Source of the DNA: CAZWZG01 sp964638245
GTDB lineage: Bacteria > Pseudomonadota > Alphaproteobacteria > Rhodobacterales > Rhodobacteraceae
Direction of reading: 5' to 3'
Length of the DNA stretch: 12,951 nucleotides
Assembly (NCBI GenBank): GCA_964638245.1
Contig: CAZWZG010000085.1
Location: forward strand, 1 to 12,951
The notes below the pieces were generated by a model that made no database searches, was not told the origin of the DNA, and worked only from the letters and a program-made list of their open reading frames with translations. This document shows, piece by piece, positions 1-6,752 of the stretch (positions are counted from its first letter, which is position 1; the number at the start of each line of letters is the position of its first letter). A program made the translations under genes and the position numbers.

Positions 1-174
1 GTCCGAGAAGTTGTGCAGCGCGTCAGCGATCAGAGCGAGTGAGCCTGCAAAAATGCCGCCCACGATCTGGGCGATAGTCAGAAGACCGTTGGCCCAAATC
101 GCAATAGCGACCCGGCGATCCCCGCTTGAGGGATCTAGATGGGCATGGCTGTGGCCGTGGTGATCATGCGGCAT
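1..174 (-). CDS. CDF-family metal efflux transporter (CzcD-like), N-terminal part only
   Basis: Cation diffusion facilitators export Zn(II), Cd(II), Co(II) and similar ions from the cytoplasm in exchange for protons. Only the first 58 codons are present; the reading frame is open to base 1, so the gene continues beyond the left edge. The translation begins MPHDHHGHSHAH, a His-rich cytoplasmic leader typical of this family, and then enters a first membrane helix followed by SLALIADALHNFSD, which is the conserved TM1-TM2 region (ALxADAxHxxSD) carrying the Asp and His of the transport site. The ATG at 174 overlaps the end of the upstream transglutaminase-like gene by 11 bases, indicating translational coupling and a shared transcript from the MerR-type promoter near 970. 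Metal specificity cannot be read from this fragment, but the Cys-based MerR regulator next door favours Zn/Cd/Pb. Confidence 0.9.
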   Translation of the reverse strand, partial: MPHDHHGHSHAHLDPSSGDRRVAIAIWANGLLTIAQIVGGIFAGSLALIADALHNFSD

Positions 175-925
175 GGGTCTCTTCCTGATGCTCATGGGCA
201 ATGGAGGCGTTGGGAGTCAGACGGCCCGCGCGGAAGGCCTGCACCCGCGCGTTCATCCAATGCCGAATGATGTTGCGATAGAGCCATCCCCGCAGTCGAC
301 CGAACTTCTGCTCATGTTGTGCGTAAAAGGCGTCAGGCGTGTCAAACGTTCCGAAGTCCTGGACGATCCCAGTGTCTTGGATGTAGGTGTCCTGCCCGGT
401 CCATTCGACGGGCGGCGCGCTCAGGCAATCCGTTCCGGCACCATAACCACACAGGCTCTCGCGGTCGGCAAACGTAGATTGCAGAACCTTCAGAAACGCG
501 TTGTCGAGAATGAAGCCTTCGAGGTTGATCCATGTGCCGTCCAGTTCGACCTCGATCCAAGAATGCAGGATCTCTTCCGGCGCAATCGGGTAGACGAGTT
601 CCGGCACAACGCCGCGCTGAAGGCCCTTGTGGATCGTGAACCCGTGGATCCTGCACTTGATGCCGACACCCCGAAGGAGTGCCATGAGGAGCGTGCCCTT
701 GGTGTTGCACTGGCCATAGCCATCGGACAGCACCTCGGAAGCCGAAATGTCATCGGCGCGGTTGTAGCCGAACGCGATCTCGTTGCGCACAAAGTCATAG
801 ACAACTCCGATCTTGTCGCGGTCGGGCAGATCGCGCCAGCCCCTTTCTGCGATAAGCCGGGCGATGGATGCCGATCCAAAATCCAAGATCGGGGTTGCAG
901 TCAGTAAAGGGTCAGCATGTGTCAC
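164..925 (-). CDS. Transglutaminase-like (papain-fold) protein coupled to CDF exporter
   Basis: A 253-residue protein with the transglutaminase-like core fold. The nucleophile region is SDGYGQCNTKGTLL (Cys73) and the His element is ILHSWIEVELDG (His121), followed by TWINLEGFILD. At the place where the catalytic Asp usually sits (WxxLD), this protein has Glu136; Asp141 lies five residues later, so the third catalytic residue is uncertain. There is no obvious signal peptide, so it is probably cytoplasmic. The start is GTG at 925, chosen because GAGGAGA at 932-938 is a well-placed ribosome binding site and the start lies about 22 bases below the expected transcription start of the MerR-type promoter. 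The C-terminus (IAHEHQEETHAA) is rich in His and Glu. Its 3' end overlaps the CDF start by 11 bases. Bacterial members act as proteases or amidases; the substrate here is unknown. The family is confident, the function is not. Confidence 0.85.
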   Translation of the reverse strand: MTHADPLLTATPILDFGSASIARLIAERGWRDLPDRDKIGVVYDFVRNEIAFGYNRADDISASEVLSDGYGQCNTKGTLLMALLRGVGIKCRIHGFTIHKGLQRGVVPELVYPIAPEEILHSWIEVELDGTWINLEGFILDNAFLKVLQSTFADRESLCGYGAGTDCLSAPPVEWTGQDTYIQDTGIVQDFGTFDTPDAFYAQHEQKFGRLRGWLYRNIIRHWMNARVQAFRAGRLTPNASIAHEHQEETHAA

Positions 926-949
926 GAATGGTCTCCTCGAATCTTTCGA

Positions 950-986
950 GAATATAGCTAATTGCTACAGCCACTGTAGCTTCAAG
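950..986 (-). promoter_or_regulatory. MerR-type promoter/operator A1 for transglutaminase-CDF unit
   Basis: Read on the minus strand: -35 TTGAAG (985-980), then -10 TAGCTA (960-955), separated by 19 bases, the lengthened spacer that defines MerR-activated promoters. The spacer holds a perfect dyad GCTACAG-TGG-CTGTAGC (980-964). A second small inverted repeat (CAAGT-GGAA-ACTTG, 983-996 on the plus strand) overlaps the -35. The site lies between the MerR stop codon and the transglutaminase start, so the MerR protein probably activates the genes downstream of itself from here. The dyad and 16 flanking-in bases recur identically upstream of the P-type ATPase. Confidence 0.8.
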
Positions 987-1016
987 TGGAAACTTGGAAG
1001 CGTTTTCTGCGCTTAC

Positions 1017-1445
1017 TCAAGCCCCAATTTGATCATGCTTGGTCAGGCACTCTGAATGGTCTCTGAGCACTTCTAGGACACGGCATTGTGCGGCGTTACC
1101 GCCACTGCATTCCTTGACCATGCGCTTCAATTCTGTGCGAAGGACTTTCAGTCGCTCCATCCTTTGCTCTACGAGTTTCAATTGGCGGCGTGCAATCTCA
1201 TCGGCTTCGTGACAGGGCCGATCCGGAGCGTCAGTCAAATCAAGTAACTCCCGGATCGCATCGAGCGGGAACCCCAATTGTCGGCTGTGTCGGATAAATG
1301 CGAGGCGATCGAGCTCAGCGTCACCATAGCGACGTTGTCCGCCTTCGGTGCGACCAGGTTCGGGCATCAGGCCGATTTGCTCATAGTACCGGATCGTCTG
1401 CACCTTTGTGCCGGTTTTCTTCGCCAGAGTTCCGATCGTGAGCAT
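1017..1445 (-). CDS. MerR-family heavy-metal sensor (PbrR/CadR/ZntR type)
   Basis: A 142-residue MerR-family activator. Residues 1-40 form the winged helix-turn-helix (MLTIGTLAKKTGTKVQTIRY, then GGQRRYGDAELDRLAFIRHSRQLGF), followed by a long dimerisation helix around residues 80-112 and a metal-binding C-terminal loop. Cys78 (DRPCHEADEIA), Cys113 and Cys121 (ECSGGNAAQC) match the three-thiolate set of the Pb/Cd/Zn/Hg sensors, and there is a further Cys at 133. The CC pair of ZntR is absent, so PbrR- or CadR-like sensing of soft divalent metals is the better guess; the exact metal is not determined. The start at 1445 is chosen because AGGGAG lies just upstream and the product then begins exactly at the family N-terminus; the open frame extends further to 1595, but that part is non-homologous. 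It likely controls the class A operators at 964-980 and 11637-11651. Confidence 0.92.
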   Translation of the reverse strand: MLTIGTLAKKTGTKVQTIRYYEQIGLMPEPGRTEGGQRRYGDAELDRLAFIRHSRQLGFPLDAIRELLDLTDAPDRPCHEADEIARRQLKLVEQRMERLKVLRTELKRMVKECSGGNAAQCRVLEVLRDHSECLTKHDQIGA

Positions 1446-1463
1446 GCTCCACTCCCTAAAATA

Positions 1464-1481
1464 CATACAGTTTGTGTAGGT
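1464..1481 (-). promoter_or_regulatory. Degenerate class A-like dyad in the merR promoter
   Basis: On the minus strand the sequence CCTACA-CAAA-CTGTATG (1481-1465) keeps the TACA-N5-TGTA geometry of the class A operators and 10 of 17 bases, but the segment occupying the -35 position (CAAAAC) is poor. It sits about 20 bases above the merR start codon, where an autoregulatory site would be expected. This could be a weak self-binding site giving low basal expression; it could also be chance. Confidence 0.35.
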
Positions 1482-1551
1482 TTTGGCATGTCCGGTGACA
1501 AGGGTAGGAATCACGTCCGCGTGATCTGGTATGGTGTCATGGAATTCGTGC

Positions 1552-1582
1552 TTGAACCTCCAGTTGCTAGAGGATGTACACG
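1552..1582 (+). promoter_or_regulatory. MerR-type promoter/operator B1 for the Sco operon
   Basis: The -35 TTGAAC (1552-1557) is followed by a 19-base spacer and a weak -10 TACACG (1577-1582). The spacer carries the near-perfect dyad CCTCCAG-TTG-CTAGAGG (1557-1573, one mismatch between arms). The predicted transcript starts about 30 bases ahead of the first Sco start codon. The dyad differs from the class A operators, but is almost identical to the one in front of the L,D-transpeptidase at 12545-12561. Confidence 0.7.
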
Positions 1583-1617
1583 CCAATACAAACAAGAGCT
1601 ATCCGCAGGTAACCTAG

Positions 1618-2229
1618 TTGTCCTTCCTTTCCGTCCGAAGAACCCTGTGGGTGTTGGTGGCAGTCGCGGCGCTTGCAGCGTTATGGCTGATGCTCTGGCC
1701 AAATCTTAGGGATGATCGCGCACAGACTGGGTCTGGTCCTGCCTTCTACGCCGATTTTGAGCTCACCGATCACCGCGGAATGGTGCAGCAAGATGAGTAC
1801 TTCGAAGGGCGATGGATGTTGGTCTTCTTTGGCTTCACCAACTGCCCAGACATCTGTCCCACCACGCTGTCCGAAGTCGCCTACGTGATGGACGGCCTGG
1901 GTGAGGACGCCGCGGACGTGCAGCCTCTTTTCATCACGATCGATCCTGCGCGCGATACGACAACCGCACTCGCCGAATATGTCCCGCTGTTCGACGCGAA
2001 CATTATCGGCCTCACCGGAACGCCGGAACAGATCGCACGCACATCTGAGACCTTCCCGATCTTCTTTGAGCGCATCGAAGAAGCGGCCGCGCCTGACGGC
2101 TACACCATGGGACACACATCACATCTGTTCCTGTTCGACCCCGAGGCTGGCTTTGCGACCTCCTGGCCCTACGGCACGCCCGCCGAAGAAATCCTCGCCG
2201 ATTTGCAAGACATAATGGAAGCCAGATGA
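1618..2229 (+). CDS. SCO1/SenC-family copper chaperone / thiol oxidoreductase (first copy)
   Basis: A 203-residue membrane-anchored Sco protein; this family delivers copper to, or reduces the thiols of, the CuA site of cytochrome oxidase, with its thioredoxin-fold domain in the periplasm. A positively charged N-terminus (SVRRTLW) and one membrane helix (residues about 10-28) are followed by the copper motif FFGFTNCPDICPTTLS (Cys76, Cys80) and the distal ligand region YTMGHTSHLFLFDP (His166; His169 nearby). The start is TTG at 1618 with AGGT about 8 bases upstream; there is no in-frame ATG before the membrane anchor, so a later start would remove it. It is the first gene of a six-gene run and its stop overlaps the DsbB start by 4 bases. 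About 10.5 kb of the window contains no cytochrome oxidase subunit, so a general copper or redox role is equally possible. Confidence 0.92.
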   Translation: MSFLSVRRTLWVLVAVAALAALWLMLWPNLRDDRAQTGSGPAFYADFELTDHRGMVQQDEYFEGRWMLVFFGFTNCPDICPTTLSEVAYVMDGLGEDAADVQPLFITIDPARDTTTALAEYVPLFDANIIGLTGTPEQIARTSETFPIFFERIEEAAAPDGYTMGHTSHLFLFDPEAGFATSWPYGTPAEEILADLQDIMEAR

Positions 2230-2648
2230 ACCGTTTGACCGGAGAAACCGCCCTTGGGCTGGCTTGGATCATCGCCGTCGTAGCCTCACTTGCCGTGCTT
2301 TTCATCGGTGAGGTCTTGGGACAGACACCCTGCGTGCTGTGCTGGTTTCAGCGCGCCTTCATGTTCCCACTAACTATCGTCCTCGGCCTTGGCCTTTGGT
2401 GGCGGGACAGGCAGGTCGGCCGCTACGGCATTGCACTGGCCCTCGCCGGCGGTGCGATCGCACTTTGGCATATGGGGCTCTATGCGGGCCTGATCCCCGA
2501 GCGCATCCAACCCTGCACGGCCACGGGCCCCTCTTGCACAGACGACAACCAATTGGTTTTCGGCATTCCCATCCCGCTGATGGCCCTCGCGGCCTTCGCG
2601 CTGATCGGAATGCTGTCAGCCCTTTCACTGAAGGACACACGAACATGA
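2226..2648 (+). CDS. DsbB-family disulfide bond formation protein
   Basis: DsbB-type proteins reoxidise periplasmic DsbA and pass the electrons to quinone. This 140-residue protein has four hydrophobic segments (about residues 9-29, 44-60, 66-88 and 112-133), the first periplasmic pair in QTPCVLCWFQR (Cys36, Cys39) and the second pair in QPCTATGPSC (Cys97, Cys104). Both pairs are needed for quinone-linked oxidation, so the protein looks intact. It is shorter than the E. coli protein, as is common for the short alphaproteobacterial and BdbC-like forms. Its start overlaps the preceding Sco stop (ATGA) and its own stop overlaps the DsbA start in the same way, so the three genes are translationally coupled. 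Neighbouring DsbA is the obvious partner. Confidence 0.93.
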   Translation: MNRLTGETALGLAWIIAVVASLAVLFIGEVLGQTPCVLCWFQRAFMFPLTIVLGLGLWWRDRQVGRYGIALALAGGAIALWHMGLYAGLIPERIQPCTATGPSCTDDNQLVFGIPIPLMALAAFALIGMLSALSLKDTRT

Positions 2649-3304
2649 ACCGACGTAGCCTAATCCTGTCCGTTCTCGCCGTGGGCGTTGCCGGTTTCGG
2701 CGGCGCGACCTGGTTGGCAACAAGGCCCGGTCCGATTGTCGAGGCGGAGCCTTTGGCACCGGAACTGGCAGAGGCCATGATCCGCCCCTATTCACCCATC
2801 CTTGGACCCGAAGACGCGCCTGTGACGATCGTCGAGTTTTTCGACCCAGCCTGCGAGGCGTGCCGCGCGTTCGATCCTATCGTGAAGGACATCATGGCCG
2901 AGCATGGCGAGGCGGTGCGCGTCGTCATCCGCTACACGCCGTTCCACGGTGCCTCGTCCGAAGAAGCGATCCGCGTTCTCGAGGCCGCACGAATGCAGGA
3001 TGTCTACCTGCCAGTCATGACGGCACTGCTAGAGGAGCAACCCAGATGGGCCTCGCGTGGGACGCCGCCGCCAGGTCTGATCCTCGAAATAGCCGCGACG
3101 GCAGGGCTTGATGTCGAGGCTGCGCGCACGCAAATGCTGTCGCCCGGCGTCGTGGCAATCCTGAATCAGGATCGGGCCGACGTTGAAACCGTCGGAATAC
3201 GTCAGACTCCGACCTTTTTCGTGAACGGCATTTCTCCCAATCCGTTCGGCGAAGCGGAATTGCGCCGATTGGTTGCGGCGCAAGTCGCTGCGGCGCAGAG
3301 CTAA
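2645..3304 (+). CDS. DsbA-family periplasmic thiol:disulfide interchange protein
   Basis: A 219-residue DsbA/DsbG-like thioredoxin-fold protein. The N-terminus (MNRRSLILSVLAVGVAGFGGATW) is a signal peptide or membrane anchor with twin arginines. The active site is FFDPACEACRAF (Cys70, Cys73) and the cis-proline loop is RQTPTFFVNG (Pro189), both characteristic of the family. The ATG at 2645 overlaps the DsbB stop by 4 bases; the longer open frame to 2339 runs through DsbB in another frame and is not used. Placed between DsbB and copper chaperones, it may keep the Sco or PCuAC cysteines in the right redox state, or introduce disulfides in exported proteins under metal stress. That second step is inference; the enzyme family is clear. 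Confidence 0.93.
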   Translation: MNRRSLILSVLAVGVAGFGGATWLATRPGPIVEAEPLAPELAEAMIRPYSPILGPEDAPVTIVEFFDPACEACRAFDPIVKDIMAEHGEAVRVVIRYTPFHGASSEEAIRVLEAARMQDVYLPVMTALLEEQPRWASRGTPPPGLILEIAATAGLDVEAARTQMLSPGVVAILNQDRADVETVGIRQTPTFFVNGISPNPFGEAELRRLVAAQVAAAQS

Positions 3305-3337
3305 ATGCTCCATGTAATCCCGAAGGGAAAAATTCTT

Positions 3338-3802
3338 ATGTACCAACTTGTTGTCCGCGTGCTGGCGTCCTTGCCGCTCGTCGCGTTGTTAAGCGGCGTA
3401 GCGATCGCCGACTCGCAAGAGATTCTGATTGATGACGTTTGGGCGCGCGCGACTGTCGGCGCTAGCCGTCCTGGTGTCGTCTATCTCAGTCTCAGAAACA
3501 CCGGAGGCATCGCGGTCAACCTGACGGCCATCCGCACCGACATCGCGGCGCGTGCGGAAGCGCATATTTCGGAAACCGATGCCAATGGAGTTTCTACGAT
3601 GCGGCCTGCAGGCATTGTCGCCATTCGAGCAGGAACAAACGTCGACTTTGCCCCTGGCGGCCTGCACATCATGCTCATGGATCTGGTTGAGCCGCTGGTC
3701 GAGGGCGAAACTTTTGAACTCGATCTCGTCTTCGACGACGGCGGCATCCTGACGGTCTCCGCAAGAGTACGCGGCATAGCAGCAACCGGGCCCCGGGACT
3801 GA
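3338..3802 (+). CDS. PCu(A)C-family periplasmic copper chaperone
   Basis: A 154-residue exported copper chaperone of the PCu(A)C family (DUF461), which holds Cu(I) through His and Met and donates it to Sco or directly to the cytochrome oxidase CuA/CuB sites. The signal peptide (residues 1-25, ending VAIADS) is followed by the DVWARAT start of the domain. The metal motif keeps the exact canonical spacing H-x11-M-x21-H-x-M: His76, Met88, His110 and Met112; the optional second Met after the first His is Ile77. The ATG at 3338 is preferred because GAAGGGA lies upstream with good spacing; another ATG at 3305 directly after the DsbA stop would add 11 residues before the signal peptide. The TGA overlaps the next Sco start (TGATG). 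Copper handling is well supported. Confidence 0.92.
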   Translation: MYQLVVRVLASLPLVALLSGVAIADSQEILIDDVWARATVGASRPGVVYLSLRNTGGIAVNLTAIRTDIAARAEAHISETDANGVSTMRPAGIVAIRAGTNVDFAPGGLHIMLMDLVEPLVEGETFELDLVFDDGGILTVSARVRGIAATGPRD

Positions 3803-4428
3803 TGCAGCAGCGACGTGTTATGGGCATTGGCGCAACCGCCGTCGCGGCAATTGGCATGATGTTTTTCGTGGGGTGGTGGCAAGTCGACGGCCCCGGCGCA
3901 CCGGACCCGATAGGGCAACGCCCCATACCTTTGACCGAGATGGCGTTCAGCCTGACCGACCATGAAGGCAACGCTGTCGGGCCCGAGGCCCTTCTCGGCA
4001 ATCCCACCATGGCCTTTTTCGGCTTCACTTATTGCCCAGATGTCTGTCCGACCACGCTTTCCGATATCTCAGACTGGCTTGACGCGTTGGGTGATGAGGC
4101 AGATCCGCTGAACGTGATCTTTATCACGGTCGATCCCGAGCGGGATACCGTCGCCGCGATGGCGGAATACGTCAGCTATTTCCACCCTGCAATCCGCGGC
4201 TGGACTGGTCCGGAAGAGCAGATCGCTCGCGCGGCGGAGGGCTTTCGTGCCGTCTTTGAGAGAGTGCCGACCGACGACGGAGACTACACGATGAACCATA
4301 CCGCCGGCGTGTTCCTGTTCGACGCCGAGGGGCAATTCGTCACCACGATCGACTACCACGAGGCAAGAGAATTCGCGCTGCCAAAGATCCGCCGCGCACT
4401 GCAACAAGAAATGGAAGAAACGACATGA
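3802..4428 (+). CDS. SCO1/SenC-family copper chaperone (second copy)
   Basis: A second Sco protein of 208 residues, clearly paralogous to the first gene of the operon but diverged (the core from FFGFT to EEQIA is roughly half identical). One N-terminal membrane helix (residues about 8-26) anchors the thioredoxin-like domain in the periplasm. The ligands are present: FFGFTYCPDVCPTTLS (Cys78, Cys82) and YTMNHTAGVFLFD (His166). Two Sco proteins flanking PCuAC and the Dsb pair suggest a division of labour, for example one metallochaperone and one thiol reductase, but the sequence does not show which is which. It overlaps the PCuAC stop by 1 base and its own TGA overlaps the M23 start by 4 bases. 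Confidence 0.93.
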   Translation: MQQRRVMGIGATAVAAIGMMFFVGWWQVDGPGAPDPIGQRPIPLTEMAFSLTDHEGNAVGPEALLGNPTMAFFGFTYCPDVCPTTLSDISDWLDALGDEADPLNVIFITVDPERDTVAAMAEYVSYFHPAIRGWTGPEEQIARAAEGFRAVFERVPTDDGDYTMNHTAGVFLFDAEGQFVTTIDYHEAREFALPKIRRALQQEMEETT

Positions 4429-5768
4429 TGCTGAGGACAATGGCAGCGGGCTTGGTAATTGTGGCTGGTGTCGCAGGGGCGGCGATTTTCGCCACTGGCA
4501 CCTTGTTGAAGGACCCGGTTCCGAGCGGACTGGACGAGGCATCGCTGTGGCTGCCCGAGCCACCGACGCTTCCCGACACCCTGAGCAACGGTCAGACGCT
4601 TCTTGCTACGGTGCAATCCGTGAGTGCACGCAATCAACGCCCTCTGCCTTTTTTGCAGGCCCCAGCCATCGACGCGCAGCCGCCAGTGATCCAACCTTCT
4701 CTATCGACTTGGTCCCGTGACATCGCACCCGGCGAAACGCTTGATGAAATACTGGCCGACGCCGGGATGGCAGCGTCAGATCGGGCGGAAGTCGCCTTGG
4801 CAATCGGCGCTGAATACGATCTGCGACGGCTTCGGCCCGGACACTCGCTCACGATTGTCTCCACCATGGACGGCAGTCCGCAGACGGTGTCCCTCGCCGT
4901 CGAGGACGGCGTGAGGATCGAAGCAGTTTTTGGAACCGCGATGAGCACGCAAGTCATGGCGCCCGAAACGGAATTGGTGACGATGGCCGGTGAAGCAACC
5001 ATTGAAACGTCGATTTTTGCTGCGCTCGACGAAGCTGGCATTCCCGCCCGTTTTGCCGTCGACCTCGCTCAGATGTTGGGCGGCACCGTGGATTTTCGCC
5101 GCGAGATGGCTGGAGGAGAAAGACTCCGCCTGCTGTGGCGCGAGGCGCGTGTTGGTGAAGATCGTATCGGCCAGCCGGAGCTTGCTTTCGCAGCGTTGGA
5201 AATCGCCGGACGCCTCTATGAGGTTGTGTGGCCAGATGATGCCAGCGGACAGGCGACGATCTATGTAGATGGCGATGTGCTGCGCGTTTTCGCGCAACCC
5301 GTCGTGGGCGCACGGTTAAGCTCTGTCTTCGGGCGCAGGACGCATCCGGTATTTGGCAACGTAAGGATGCATACCGGCGTAGACTTTGCCGCGGCGCACG
5401 GAACCCCTGTGCAATCGACAGCGCCGGGACGCGTAAGCTTCATCGGATGGCGCAATGGCTATGGCCGAGTGATCGAGATAGCCCACGGTCCAGATGTCAC
5501 AACGCGATACACGCACCTGAGCGCTACGGCTGAAGACCTTACCGTTGGCCAGCGCGTCGATGCGGGGGAAATGATCGGACGTGTTGGTGCCACCGGGACC
5601 GCGACGGGACCGAACCTGCACTATGAAGTGCTAGTGAACGGTCGCCAGACGGACCCCCTTGCGGACGAGCGGCTGGCCGATGCAGCTGATCCCGAAACGG
5701 ATAGTCCTGCTGCGATATCCCGCCTTGCCTCGGCCCGCGCGCGCCTCATGGAGACCCTTGGGGGCTGA
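4425..5768 (+). CDS. M23-family murein endopeptidase (MepM-like), membrane-anchored
   Basis: A 447-residue peptidoglycan hydrolase. An N-terminal signal or anchor helix (residues about 6-24) is followed by a LysM/OapA-like middle region (WSRDIAPGETLDEILADAGM from about residue 96, LRPGHSL at 136-142), a second domain, and a C-terminal lysostaphin-type peptidase. The zinc site is complete: VRMHTGVDFA (His316, Asp320), RYTHLS (His364) and LHYE (His399). The LxSxFGxRxHPxxG signature just before it (residues 298-311) is typical of MepM/YebA-type D,D-endopeptidases, which cut peptide crosslinks to let the wall grow. ATG at 4425 overlaps the Sco stop; a second ATG follows at 4428. It is the last gene of the operon, and the only one with no direct link to copper or thiols. 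Whether it is active can be assumed from the intact zinc ligands. Confidence 0.93.
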   Translation: MMLRTMAAGLVIVAGVAGAAIFATGTLLKDPVPSGLDEASLWLPEPPTLPDTLSNGQTLLATVQSVSARNQRPLPFLQAPAIDAQPPVIQPSLSTWSRDIAPGETLDEILADAGMAASDRAEVALAIGAEYDLRRLRPGHSLTIVSTMDGSPQTVSLAVEDGVRIEAVFGTAMSTQVMAPETELVTMAGEATIETSIFAALDEAGIPARFAVDLAQMLGGTVDFRREMAGGERLRLLWREARVGEDRIGQPELAFAALEIAGRLYEVVWPDDASGQATIYVDGDVLRVFAQPVVGARLSSVFGRRTHPVFGNVRMHTGVDFAAAHGTPVQSTAPGRVSFIGWRNGYGRVIEIAHGPDVTTRYTHLSATAEDLTVGQRVDAGEMIGRVGATGTATGPNLHYEVLVNGRQTDPLADERLADAADPETDSPAAISRLASARARLMETLGG

Positions 5769-5834
5769 TGTCTCAGCATTCAAGCGGCTCTAGCGTCTTG
5801 CGCAGATGCGGGGATGCCTCTCGCTGCTTGAATA

Positions 5835-5850
5835 TCATATTGCATAATGA
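5835..5850. repeat. Imperfect 16-base dyad between M23 and ZIP genes
   Basis: The sequence TCATATTG-CATAATGA is an imperfect palindrome (6 of 8 positions pair) in an AT-rich patch 118 bases upstream of the ZIP gene. It may be a regulator site or chance; no family can be named. Confidence 0.2.
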
Positions 5851-5919
5851 AATGAGCGCTCCATCGGCAATCTCAGTGCCACACTGTGCGATTAGGCCTT
5901 TCAAAGGTGGCCCAAGCTT

Positions 5920-5943
5920 CTTATTGAGAATAAGTCGCATTTA
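5920..5943. promoter_or_regulatory. Possible metalloregulator (Fur-like) site upstream of ZIP gene
   Basis: A perfect 6-base inverted repeat CTTATT-GAG-AATAAG (5920-5934) runs into TTGAGAATAAGTCGCA (5924-5939), which resembles the left half of Fur-type boxes (TGAxAAT) and more weakly the right half. It ends 28 bases before the ZIP start codon, where an operator would block transcription. No good -35/-10 pair can be assigned. Fur, Zur or Mur control would fit a metal importer but is inference. Confidence 0.3.
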
Positions 5944-5967
5944 CACTGAAGAATAGTTTGGCCCGCA

Positions 5968-6750
5968 ATGGAAACTCTCTCGCCAGTTATGCTCGGCTTC
6001 CTTGGAAGCCTCGCTGCCGGATCACTTACCTCGGTTGGGGCCCTGCCCGTATTGTTCGGCCGTGTCCCATCGCGGGCCACCCGTGATCTTTCGCTCGGAT
6101 TCGCGGCAGGCGTGATGCTTGCGGCCTCGTTCTTCTCATTGATTATTCCCGCCTTGGACGCTGCCGAAACTCGGCTCGAGAGTGAAGCGGCGCCTGCGGC
6201 CATCGTTTGCCTCGCGATACTGCTCGGGATGGGTGCAGTCGCTCTGATGAACGAAAAGCTCCCACACGAGCATTTCAGCACCGGGCGCGAAGGACCCGAA
6301 GGCGCGTCCCTCCGGCGGGTCTGGCTTTTCATCATCGCGATCACGATCCACAACTTCCCCGAGGGCCTAGCAGTTGGTGTTGGGTTCGGGTCCGGCGGTA
6401 TCGAAGGCGGCATGCCCCTTGCGATTGGTATTGGCCTACAGAACGCGCCCGAAGGTCTCGCCGTCGCTGTGGCTTTGCTTGGTGAAGGCTATTCCAAATG
6501 GCGTGCGTGGGGCATCGCAGCGCTCACCGGCATGGTCGAACCCATCGGCGGATTGCTTGGGGCGGGCATCATCACGCTGTCAGAGCCGCTGTTGCCATGG
6601 GGCCTAGCCTTTGCTGCGGGCGCGATGCTCTATGTCATTAGCCACGAGATCATCCCCGAAACCCACCGCAGTGGCCACCAGAACAAGGCCACCCTCGGCC
6701 TTGCGATCGGCCTCGTGATTATGCTGTTTCTAGATGTCTACCTGGGTTGA
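5968..6750 (+). CDS. ZIP-family divalent metal transporter (GufA/ZupT-like)
   Basis: A 260-residue integral membrane protein with eight likely helices. The two metal-transport signatures are present: TIHNFPEGLAVGVG in helix 4 (His128, Asn129, Glu132) and GLQNAPEGLAVAVAL in helix 5 (Gln158, Asn159, Glu162), the QN-PEG form being typical of the GufA subfamily. A cytoplasmic loop at residues 95-115 contains a short His-containing stretch (LPHEHFS). ZIP proteins usually bring Zn(II), Fe(II) or Mn(II) into the cytoplasm, so it opposes the CDF and P1B exporters in this window. The start is ATG at 5968; the ribosome binding site is weak (GAAG). The 199-base gap from the M23 gene and the inverted repeat just upstream suggest an independent promoter. 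Direction and metal are not proven by sequence. Confidence 0.92.
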   Translation: METLSPVMLGFLGSLAAGSLTSVGALPVLFGRVPSRATRDLSLGFAAGVMLAASFFSLIIPALDAAETRLESEAAPAAIVCLAILLGMGAVALMNEKLPHEHFSTGREGPEGASLRRVWLFIIAITIHNFPEGLAVGVGFGSGGIEGGMPLAIGIGLQNAPEGLAVAVALLGEGYSKWRAWGIAALTGMVEPIGGLLGAGIITLSEPLLPWGLAFAAGAMLYVISHEIIPETHRSGHQNKATLGLAIGLVIMLFLDVYLG

Positions 6751-6752
6751 TC

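Noticed and set aside
173..907. Long plus-strand frame opposite the transglutaminase-like gene
   Set aside because: No family motif; it is the shadow of a gene with Cys/His catalytic motifs and a proper start.
1446..1595. Extended N-terminus of the MerR frame
   Set aside because: The extra 50 residues have no homology to the family, while the start at 1445 has a good ribosome binding site and begins exactly at the helix-turn-helix.
1574..1612. 12-codon ATG frame as a leader peptide before the first Sco gene
   Set aside because: Its ATG overlaps the predicted -10 of promoter B1, so it would not be on the transcript.
5768..5956. 62-codon plus-strand frame whose ATG overlaps the M23 stop (TGATG)
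   Set aside because: The overlap looks like the other operon junctions, but the codon use (TTA, ATA, AGG, AGA) is unlike the neighbours, no motif or hydrophobic segment is present, and it spans the putative operator region of the ZIP gene.
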